DNA from: CAZMVU01 sp964569295
GTDB lineage: Bacteria; Hydrogenedentota; Hydrogenedentia; Hydrogenedentales; JAGMZX01
Length of the DNA: 20,830 nt
Direction of reading: 5' to 3'
NCBI GenBank assembly: GCA_964569295.1
Contig: CAZMVU010000079.1
Location: 1 to 20,830 of the forward strand
In this document: positions 15,010-20,830 of the stretch, piece by piece
Numbering within the stretch: position 1 is the stretch's first letter
Layout of the letters: the number at the start of each line of letters is the position of its first letter
Made by a program: the position numbers and the translations under genes
Notes under the pieces: generated by a model
What the model was told of the DNA's origin: nothing
Databases searched by the model: none
Seen by the model: only the letters and a program-made list of their open reading frames with translations

Positions 15010-15672
15010 TTGACGCCCAGCCAAGTGGCCCGCATGGTCGAGCATACCCAACTGCGGGCCACCGCCACCCGCAATGACCTCACGGCCCTGTGCCAGGAAG
15101 CGGCGCAGCACGGATTCCATGCCGTGGCGATAAACCCCGCGTGGGCTTCCTTCTGCGCGCGCCAGCTCGCCGGGACCGGCGTGGGCCTCGCCGTCACCAT
15201 AGGATTCCCGCTCGGTGCGAACACCGCGCACATCAAGGTGGAGGAAGCGCGTGACGCTGTGCGCAATGGCGCCACGGAACTCGACATGGTGATCAACATC
15301 GGTGCGCTCCGTTCCGGCTACCCGGGCTATGTCGAGCGCGAGATAGCCGCCGTGGTGCGTGCCGTGCGCGGTGTGCCCGTAAAGGTGATCCTCGAAACCG
15401 GCTACCTGGATCGCGACCAGAAGATCGCCGTGTGCCAGATGGCCGCCCGGTCCAGGGCCGCCTTCGTCAAGACCGCCACCGGCTATGGCAACGCCGGCGC
15501 CACCGTCGAGGATGTCGCCCTCATGCGTGAGGTCGTCGGCGACAAGCTCGGTGTCAAGGCGGCGGGCGGTATCCGTACCTACGGTGATCTCGAAGCACTG
15601 CTCGAGGCCGGCGCCAACCGCTTCGGCACGAGTGCCGCCGTGGCGATACTACAGGACATGCGGGAAGCATAA
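15010..15672 (+). CDS. deoC: Deoxyribose-phosphate aldolase
   Basis: DeoC splits 2-deoxyribose 5-phosphate into glyceraldehyde 3-phosphate and acetaldehyde, feeding deoxynucleoside carbon into glycolysis in the cytoplasm. The 220-residue length is typical. Landmarks are ELDMVINIGAL (90-100, with Asp92), the Schiff-base lysine in FVKTATGYG (Lys154) and the second active lysine in VKAAGGIRT (Lys183). Both motifs are slightly changed from the usual FVKTSTGFG and VKASGGVRT by conservative swaps. The start is TTG at 15010, chosen because GGGAGG lies 6 bases upstream and the protein then begins MTPSQVARMVEHTQL at the usual point; the frame stays open to 14875, but that part is not DeoC-like. The gene stands alone: no thymidine phosphorylase or phosphopentomutase gene is adjacent. 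Confidence 0.95.
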   Translation: MTPSQVARMVEHTQLRATATRNDLTALCQEAAQHGFHAVAINPAWASFCARQLAGTGVGLAVTIGFPLGANTAHIKVEEARDAVRNGATELDMVINIGALRSGYPGYVEREIAAVVRAVRGVPVKVILETGYLDRDQKIAVCQMAARSRAAFVKTATGYGNAGATVEDVALMREVVGDKLGVKAAGGIRTYGDLEALLEAGANRFGTSAAVAILQDMREA

Positions 15673-15709
15673 CCCCACGGGAGGGCGAGTAACCGCACGG
15701 GAGGGCGAG
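15671..15709. repeat. 20-base tandem duplication after deoC
   Basis: AACCCCACGGGAGGGCGAG (15671-15689) is repeated at 15691-15709 with one change (C to G at its fifth base). The period is 20 bases. It begins at the deoC stop codon. Confidence 0.75.
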
Positions 15710-16242
15710 CGTATCTCGAGCCGAGTAAGAGAAGCACACAGGCAGGTAAAACATAAAGGGGGATACGGGGATATGCACCGCAGAGACACAGAGGTGCACA
15801 GAGAAATAATAAGAGAGAAAGAGAAGAGAGGGGAGGGGAGGAGAGGCGAGAAGGGCGAGGCTGAATAAACTCGACCTCCGCGTATGAACAGCATGTCTTG
15901 CGTGGCAGAAGGTGGCGGAAGAGTAAGAAAACCACAAAGGCACGGAGGACACAAAGTAGATCACAACGGGAAGCAGGCCGCCCTTCCCGTCTCTGCGAGC
16001 AGCCCACCCGGCTACGCGCTGGGTGAAAGGAAACCATCCGTCCCGTCCCCTCCTCGTCCTTGCAAGGAGGCTTATCCGCTCCTGGCGGACTCCCCTGTGG
16101 CCGAAGGCAATGCACGTTACTGGTTACGCAAGCACACTACAACGCCGCCACGGACCTGGGGTTTACGTCTTTTCCCGGTTCAGCTTGGCTTCTCGTTGCC
16201 AACCTGCCATGATAGCCGCCGCCCAGACAGGAGGTCTTCCCT
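15673..16242. other. Repeat-rich intergenic gap between deoC and the CocE gene
   Basis: No gene is supported in these 570 bases. They hold the 20-base duplication, phrases of the type CGCAGAGACACAGAGG (15780-15795) and CCACAAAGGCACGGAGGAC (15931-15949), and a 36-base run of purines only (15811-15846). The CAGAGACACAGAGG-type phrases resemble low-complexity sequence I recall from gaps of many bacterial genomes. Minus-strand frames translating to FVSSVPLWFS-like text are spurious products of that repeat. The AGGAGG at 16231-16236 belongs to the next gene. Confidence 0.65.
15811..15846. repeat. 36-base homopurine tract
   Basis: Every base is A or G, starting AAGAGAGAAAGAGAAGAGAG and going on into GGGGAGGGG-type runs. 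Such tracts can adopt triplex or, in the G-rich part, quadruplex structure. Confidence 0.8.
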
Positions 16243-17883
16243 ATGCGACAAGCGCTGGTCCGAAGGTTGTGTGTGTTGCTGGTGCTGGTGTGTGTAGCGC
16301 CGGTGGCGTGCGCGGAGAACGAGCCGCAGCATTACCGGCTGCCCATGGAGGACGGCGCCAAGCTGGCGACAGATGTCCACCTGCCGGAGGGGAAGGGGCC
16401 GTGGCCGGTGGTGCTCATGCGCTCGACCTACGGCCGCGAGATCGGCAACCCGCAGCGGGAGTTCCTCGAACGCGGCACAGCCACCGTCATCCAGGATGTG
16501 CGCGGTATGGGCGACAGCGGCGGTGAACCCTATGTGTTCCGGGCGGAGGGCTGGCATCCCGGGCTGATGGACGGTAAGGCGACCGTGGACTGGATCGCGG
16601 CGCAGCCGTGGTGCGGTGGGGATATCGCAACCCACGGGGGATCGGCGCTCGCCATTACGCAGGTGCTCCTTGCGCCGGCGACGGACAAGCTCGATGCACA
16701 GTATATGGAGGTCGGCCCTGCGAGCCTGTACCACGATGTCGTGTACCACGGCGGGGTGTTCCGCAAGAAGCTGCTCGAGGGCTGGCTCAAGGCTATCGAA
16801 CAGCCGCACATCGTGCCCATCTACAAGGAGCATCCCAGCTACGACGGCTTCTGGGCGCTCTATGACAGCAAGGCCAAGGCGGGCGACATCACGGCGCCGG
16901 GGGTTTTCGTGGGCGCGTGGTACGACATCTTCTGCCAGGGCACCATCGACGCGTTTACGTCGCGCGAGGAGCGCGGCAGCAAGGACGCGCGCGGCAACAA
17001 CTACCTCGTCATGAAGTGGGGCGGCCATGGCAAGTACGATGGCAAAGACTACCTGTATAAGGAAAACACCCAGGACTTGCACGTAAGCGACCTGCGGCAT
17101 GACTTCTTCGCTGCCCACCTCGGGGGCGACACGGCCGCACTCGACAAATGGCCCAAGGTCCATTACTACACACTCGGTGACGACACGGCACCCGGCGCGC
17201 CGGGCAATGAGTGGCGCACGGCGGAGGCGTGGCCACCCGTAGAGACGGCCGCTACTTCCTTTTATCTCACGTCTGAAGGCGGACTGATACGCGGCGCGGC
17301 GCCAGCGGCCAATGGGGAGCGGGCATTCACCTTCGACCCGGCGGACCCCTACCCCACGCATGGCGGACCGAACCTGCTCATTCCCTTCGGGCCCTATGAC
17401 CAGCGGGAATATAGCGAAACGCGCGACGACCTGCTTGTCTTCATGACGCCGCCGCTCGAAGAACCGCTCGAGGCGACGGGCCGGGTGAAGGCACGGCTCT
17501 ATGTCTCGACCGATGTACCGGACACGGACTTCACGGCCAAACTGGTGGATGTATACCCGGAATCCGACGGCCGCGCAATCAACCTGCTCGACGGCATCAT
17601 CCGCGTGAAGTACCGCAACAGCCTCGCAGAACCCGCACCGCTCCTCGAGGGGCCGGACCAGGTGGTCGAGGTGACCGTGGACTTGTGGACCACGAGTGTG
17701 GTGTTCAACAAAGGCCACCGCATCGCCTTGCACGTATCGAGCAGCAATTACCCGCGTTTCGAGGTCAACCCGAATAACGGCGACGACTTCCCGGAGGGGG
17801 CTAAACCGATGCGCAAGGCGCGCAACGCCGTGCACACGGGGCCCGATCACCGCAGCGCGCTGGTGCTTCCAGTGGCAAAGTAA
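16243..17883 (+). CDS. Secreted CocE/NonD-family hydrolase (X-Pro dipeptidyl-peptidase-like)
   Basis: This alpha/beta-hydrolase of 546 residues is probably a periplasmic esterase, acylase or peptidase. The signal peptide is about 1-24 (cleavage near ACA-E). The catalytic domain shows RSTYGR (60-65), IQDVRGMGDSGG (83-94), a nucleophile in HGGSALA (Ser134), Asp228 in GAWYDIF and His262 in GGHGKYDG. The C-terminal beta-sandwich domain is marked by RVKARLYVSTDVPDTDF and KLVDVYPESDGRAINL, typical of this family. The nucleophile motif lacks the Tyr of the common GxSYxG, and the His motif differs from the usual GPWxHG, so specificity may differ from cocaine esterase or glutaryl-acylase relatives. 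The start ATG has AGGAGG 7 bases upstream. It is separated from deoC by 570 bp and is convergent with the terminase gene. Confidence 0.93.
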   Translation: MRQALVRRLCVLLVLVCVAPVACAENEPQHYRLPMEDGAKLATDVHLPEGKGPWPVVLMRSTYGREIGNPQREFLERGTATVIQDVRGMGDSGGEPYVFRAEGWHPGLMDGKATVDWIAAQPWCGGDIATHGGSALAITQVLLAPATDKLDAQYMEVGPASLYHDVVYHGGVFRKKLLEGWLKAIEQPHIVPIYKEHPSYDGFWALYDSKAKAGDITAPGVFVGAWYDIFCQGTIDAFTSREERGSKDARGNNYLVMKWGGHGKYDGKDYLYKENTQDLHVSDLRHDFFAAHLGGDTAALDKWPKVHYYTLGDDTAPGAPGNEWRTAEAWPPVETAATSFYLTSEGGLIRGAAPAANGERAFTFDPADPYPTHGGPNLLIPFGPYDQREYSETRDDLLVFMTPPLEEPLEATGRVKARLYVSTDVPDTDFTAKLVDVYPESDGRAINLLDGIIRVKYRNSLAEPAPLLEGPDQVVEVTVDLWTTSVVFNKGHRIALHVSSSNYPRFEVNPNNGDDFPEGAKPMRKARNAVHTGPDHRSALVLPVAK

Positions 17884-17893
17884 GGGGGCGCCA

Positions 17894-17932
17894 AGCGGCC
17901 ACTGCGTGCCGGAATCGGCTATGGTGGCCGCT
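17894..17932. terminator. Hairpin between convergent genes
   Basis: AGCGGCCAC (17894-17902) pairs perfectly with GTGGCCGCT (17924-17932), and the loop holds a smaller GCCG/CGGC stem. It begins 11 bases after the CocE-family stop. No T-tract follows, so it is only a possible terminator. Confidence 0.5.
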
Positions 17933-18025
17933 CTCCGGACCGGCGGCCGGGCAAGGTGTTGCCGTGCACCCCGGCAGAGACCGGTGTGCGCATGGCGCTC
18001 CCGTTGCCCCTGTTGCAGGCCTTTC

Positions 18026-19492
18026 TCAAATCCGAAAAGAGCCGACCTGCATCCCGAGCGGCGGCGCCGTCTCCCAGGCTTCGGTCTCGAGGTAGTGGGC
18101 AAGGAGCGCTACCCGGTCGGCGTCGATGAGGTGGTCGTTGCCTTTGTCGTACACGATGTTTCCTGCGGCATTTACGTGGTAGGTGTGGCCGGCATATTGC
18201 TGCTCGCGATCGGCGATGGCCGGGAACACGATGGTGCGCTCGGCCATGCGGCGCTGTAACAGCTCGGTCATGTACTGCTTTACCCGGCGGCGGTTGGGTG
18301 AACCGTCGGGCAGCGGCGCGAGGTCGATGCTCCCGCCGAATTCGACCGCCGACACCCGCTCGCACCAGGTGGGACCACGCGCCATGAGGTTATGTGCCAC
18401 GGCACGGCCCGCATTGCCGCAGTCGATGCCGATACGGCGGAAGTCATAGGCGGCGTCGAGCACTTCGATGATCGCTTGCTGGCGCGCGTAGTTCACGCCG
18501 TCGAGGCGCAACCGCAACACGTTCACCAAGTGCGGCGGCGCGCACCGGTACACCACGAACTCGGAGGGATCCCGCGCGAACCCGAGGTCGCAGCCGAGGT
18601 AGTAGGCACCCTTCTCCGGGGTGGCCGGTGCGTAGTCGTCGCCTTCGCCCAGCACCTGGTTCTCGTGGTCGAGGCCCGGCTCGACACACGCGAGGTAGTC
18701 GTCGAGCTCGAAGACGGCATGGGCCGGGGCGCCGTGTTGCCCGAGCACGCGGTGGATATAGCCCGGTGCCGTGCGCCCGCCGTAGAGTGCGGCGAGCTCG
18801 GCGTCTTTCTCGGGGGTGAACTCCGGGTTCAACGACGACGGCCAGTTATACTGTTCGGCGGCCGTCATGCGGGTCATGCGGTAGAAGGTGTTGCGCAGGC
18901 CGTTGGGCACGCCGTAGACCCAGCGGCGGCCGCCGCCATTCAACGCCTGGTACAGCTCGCCCCACGACGTCTCGGTCATCTCCTGGGCCTCGTCGACGAT
19001 CTGCCAGTCCACGTGGAGCCCCTGGAAATTCATGCCGTGCGGCCCGGCGATACGCCCCCACAGGATGAACCCATTCGAAAAACGGAAGTACCACGAGGGC
19101 GAGCGCTTCACCTCGATGAGCGACGGCGCGAACTCCGGCGTGGTTTGAAACCGGCGGAGCAGGCGGTTCATCACCGGGAACAGGTGGTTCTCGCACTGCG
19201 TGGCGATGAGCATCTCCGTGTCGGGCCGGGCGGCCATGGCCCAGCAGGCGGTGACCTCGATCTCGGTGGTCTTGCCCACGTCGCGGCCGTCGCAATGGAC
19301 TTTGCGCGCGGCCCACGACTCGAGGGATTCGCGCTGGTAGCCGCGCACGCGCCATGGCTTGCCGTCGGCTTGCCGGAAGTAGTCGCGGGCGAAATGTTCG
19401 CGGTGGTGCAGGTCGATCCACGCCTGGACCGCCTCGGGCGGGAGGCCGCGTTTCTTCAATTGGTTGCGCGCACGGCGCACGTTCCACTGCAT
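18026..19492 (-). CDS. Phage-type terminase large subunit
   Basis: TerL is the ATPase-nuclease motor that cuts and packages DNA into phage heads. The 488-residue protein has an intact two-domain set. The ATPase part has Walker A GRDVGKTT (69-76), Walker B IVDEAQ (165-170) and the coupling-type motif YGVPNG (193-198). The RNase H-fold nuclease acids are Asp302 in GCDLGFARD, Asp357 in GIDCGN, and Asp453/Asp457 in NDHLIDADRVAL. The start at 19492 is fixed by AGGAG 7 bases upstream; the frame stays open for 29 more codons, but these only translate a GGGGAT repeat into Pro-Ile pairs. No small terminase, portal, protease or capsid gene is adjacent within the window, so it is either a phage remnant, a domesticated copy, or the edge of an element. 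Confidence 0.9.
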   Translation of the reverse strand: MQWNVRRARNQLKKRGLPPEAVQAWIDLHHREHFARDYFRQADGKPWRVRGYQRESLESWAARKVHCDGRDVGKTTEIEVTACWAMAARPDTEMLIATQCENHLFPVMNRLLRRFQTTPEFAPSLIEVKRSPSWYFRFSNGFILWGRIAGPHGMNFQGLHVDWQIVDEAQEMTETSWGELYQALNGGGRRWVYGVPNGLRNTFYRMTRMTAAEQYNWPSSLNPEFTPEKDAELAALYGGRTAPGYIHRVLGQHGAPAHAVFELDDYLACVEPGLDHENQVLGEGDDYAPATPEKGAYYLGCDLGFARDPSEFVVYRCAPPHLVNVLRLRLDGVNYARQQAIIEVLDAAYDFRRIGIDCGNAGRAVAHNLMARGPTWCERVSAVEFGGSIDLAPLPDGSPNRRRVKQYMTELLQRRMAERTIVFPAIADREQQYAGHTYHVNAAGNIVYDKGNDHLIDADRVALLAHYLETEAWETAPPLGMQVGSFRI

Positions 19493-19504
19493 GCAGGTAC
19501 TCCT

Positions 19505-19580
19505 GGGGATGGGGATGGGGATGGGGATGGGGATGGGGAACAAGGGGTCAGGGGCAGGGAACAAGGGCTCAGGGAACAAT
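19505..19580. repeat. GGGGAT tandem repeat and G-rich imperfect repeats
   Basis: Five GGGGAT units plus GGGGA fill 19505-19539. Two looser units of the form GGGAACAAGGG-TCAGGG follow to 19574, with a third start to 19580. The plus strand has more than four closely spaced runs of three or four G, so a G-quadruplex is possible. It sits 12 bases upstream of the terminase start codon; the terminase leader would be C-rich. Confidence 0.9.
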
Positions 19581-19630
19581 GTCTACCAAAGGAAAATGCG
19601 GTGTTCATCGAGGGCCAGACGTAGCCGCGC

Positions 19631-20446
19631 CTATTTTTCCTTTGAGGTATAGTACATCCCGCTTCCGAGGTGATTTTCTATGATTTTGAAGCAGGAAGTT
19701 GTCTCAAAAGTCGCTTCGGCGGCATGAAACACAGACAGAACGGCCTCTTGAAATGCTTGGTTCTCTTCCAAGGCCAGTACTTTCAGCCCCTTCTCCGATG
19801 CCATGTCAATGCCAATGGGGCGCCCATGCGTTTTGAAGTTTGCATGCGCACCGAGCCACTCGGCAATGGAATACGCCTTCTTGTCTCCTTGCGGGTCATC
19901 GGCGAACATGTATCGTGATAGCCAGAGGCGTACAAGATCGCGAGAAAGCTCGATTGCATTTTCGCAGCTTTTCAGAAAACCGGGCGTTAGCCCCTCGAGA
20001 CGTTTAATCCAAAGTGTTGGCTTTGCACCCTTGGCAATCTCATCCAAAGCCGTCTGGAACTCGTCAAGGATGGCCTGTGCTGGCACACTCTGGTTGTCAA
20101 TCCGGAACTGCGGATCTATCGGTCCCAAGGCGGAGTGCTTACCCATCACAATCTCGTCGGCAGCGCATGCGAGCATGGTCGCCGCAGACATAGCATTCTG
20201 CGGAACAATCGCTCTGATGTGCGAGTATTTCTTCCGCAGATAGTTCACAAGCTGCTCCGTAGTCTCCGCTTGACCACCAGGACTGTGGATGATCAAATCA
20301 AGTTTGTCTCCCGACAAATCCTTAAGTGCAGACATGAAGCCCTTGAGGTCCGGTGGGAAAATGGCTACGGGCAGTTCAACCCCTCTCTTCGCGGAAGTGA
20401 ACGCACTCGCATATAGGATGACGTCGCGGCCAGTCGACTGCTGCAA
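19631..20446 (-). CDS. SDH-family ClpP-fold serine protease, 5' end apparently lost
   Basis: This 271-residue cytoplasmic protein belongs to the ClpP/crotonase-fold group annotated as serine dehydrogenase proteinase (SDH_sah). It shows LIIHSPGGQAETTEQL (51-66), the nucleophile region NAMSAATMLACAADEIVMG with Ser87, and GKHSALGPIDPQF (102-114) with His104 and Asp111. Family function is poorly known; members are suggested to be proteases. The listed start is TTG at 20446 without a good ribosome site. The frame continues upstream as RVRRKYLHEL, which resembles the conserved family N-terminus, then meets a TAA at 20498-20500 inside the right-hand repeat with no start codon, so the true 5' end seems removed. 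Base composition looks visibly less GC-rich than in neighbouring genes. The gene may be a pseudogene or translate poorly. Confidence 0.8.
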   Translation of the reverse strand: MQQSTGRDVILYASAFTSAKRGVELPVAIFPPDLKGFMSALKDLSGDKLDLIIHSPGGQAETTEQLVNYLRKKYSHIRAIVPQNAMSAATMLACAADEIVMGKHSALGPIDPQFRIDNQSVPAQAILDEFQTALDEIAKGAKPTLWIKRLEGLTPGFLKSCENAIELSRDLVRLWLSRYMFADDPQGDKKAYSIAEWLGAHANFKTHGRPIGIDMASEKGLKVLALEENQAFQEAVLSVFHAAEATFETTSCFKIIENHLGSGMYYTSKEK

Positions 20447-20491
20447 CTCGTGAAGGTATTTGCGCCGTACCCGATCCTGAGGACCAGGGTT

Positions 20492-20547
20492 AGTGCCTTA
20501 GGCACTGACTCGTATAAAGAACAACAAGAAGTTTTTCGGGCACCTTG
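20492..20547. repeat. Right copy of the 56-bp inverted repeat
   Basis: It is the reverse complement of 1-56 with two differences. It includes the palindrome GTGCC-tta-GGCAC. Its inner edge coincides with the loss of the reading frame of the SDH-family protease gene. Confidence 0.9.
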
Positions 20548-20574
20548 TGTAAGCTCTAGCACGGCTGTTTCTTA

Positions 20575-20755
20575 GGGCCAACGGCCCGTACCATACCAGC
20601 CTGGGCCGCAGGCCCAGGTCATCCGTCATCCGCAATCACAGGGCTGAAAGCCCGAGCCATAGGTTCTTATAGCGCGCGCTTTCAGCGCTGGAAAAAACAC
20701 CCATTCACCACCTGGGCCTGTGGCCCAGGCTGGTATGGAGCCGCGCCTTCGGCGC
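20575..20755. repeat. REP-like array of triloop hairpins
   Basis: Six short palindromes, each with a three-base loop, follow one another: GGGCC-aac-GGCCC (20575-20587), CCTGGGCC-gca-GGCCCAGG (20600-20618), GGGCT-gaa-AGCCC (20641-20653), GCGCT-ttc-AGCGC (20676-20688), CCTGGGCC-tgt-GGCCCAGG (20711-20729) and GCGCC-ttc-GGCGC (20743-20755). The second and fifth, with CCATACCAG next to them, form a larger 28-bp inverted repeat (20591-20618 and 20711-20738) with one mismatch. No gene is supported from 20548 to the end. Confidence 0.85.
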
Positions 20756-20830
20756 TCCGGAAACACGCCCAAGCTCCTAATCCCAAGCCGCCCCGAACCC
20801 CCGAACCAACAACCGGGGAACACGCCATTC

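Noticed and set aside
15554..16115. Minus-strand frames reading FVSSVPLWFS and similar
   Set aside because: These are translations of low-complexity CACAGAGG/CACAAAGG-type repeats and have no ribosome site or domain.
16180..18102. 640-codon minus-strand frame
   Set aside because: It is antisense to the CocE-family gene, whose signal peptide, catalytic triad and ribosome site are clear.
20626..20823. 65-codon minus-strand frame at the right end
   Set aside because: It is a translation of the hairpin array, and no protein family fits.

Overview
The window is a roughly 20.8-kb piece of a GC-rich bacterial chromosome. It has short intergenic gaps, a Tat-exported Gfo/Idh/MocA oxidoreductase, a large multihaem cytochrome, a CocE-type secreted hydrolase, a candidate sigma-54 promoter and many small dispersed palindromic repeats. 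This mix fits an uncultured lineage such as Hydrogenedentota or Planctomycetota. That placement is an inference from gene style only; no rRNA or taxonomic marker is present.

Layout. 1-56 is one copy of a 56-bp repeat whose inverted partner is at 20492-20547. 222-4341 (+) holds an unknown protein, a SRPBCC-fold protein, a tail-anchored coiled-coil protein behind a near-consensus sigma-70 promoter, an HU-type DNA-binding protein, and tatC-tatB overlapping by one base. 4402-6045 (-) is a GH13 alpha-glucosidase. 6562-8082 (-) is a secreted protein of six BON domains behind the candidate sigma-54 promoter. 8428-11892 (-) is an eight-c-haem cytochrome fused to a membrane cytochrome b. 12058-14709 (-) is an apbE then Gfo/Idh/MocA pair, with a promoter upstream of apbE and a rho-independent terminator after the oxidoreductase. 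15010-17883 (+) holds deoC and a CocE/NonD hydrolase, separated by a 570-bp repeat-rich gap. 18026-20446 (-) holds a phage-type terminase large subunit without other phage genes and an SDH-family ClpP-fold protease whose 5' end runs into the right-hand repeat. The last 280 bp are an array of triloop hairpins of the REP type.

How the genes may work together. The clearest theme is the cell envelope. TatBC exports folded proteins, and the oxidoreductase here carries a Tat motif. The cytochrome has the b/c layout of quinol-oxidising CbcL-type proteins. ApbE works outside the cytoplasm to flavinylate redox proteins, although no FMN-binding target is visible here. The BON protein and the secreted hydrolase are also extracytoplasmic. 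The terminase and protease at the right end look like acquired or eroding accessory DNA next to repeats.
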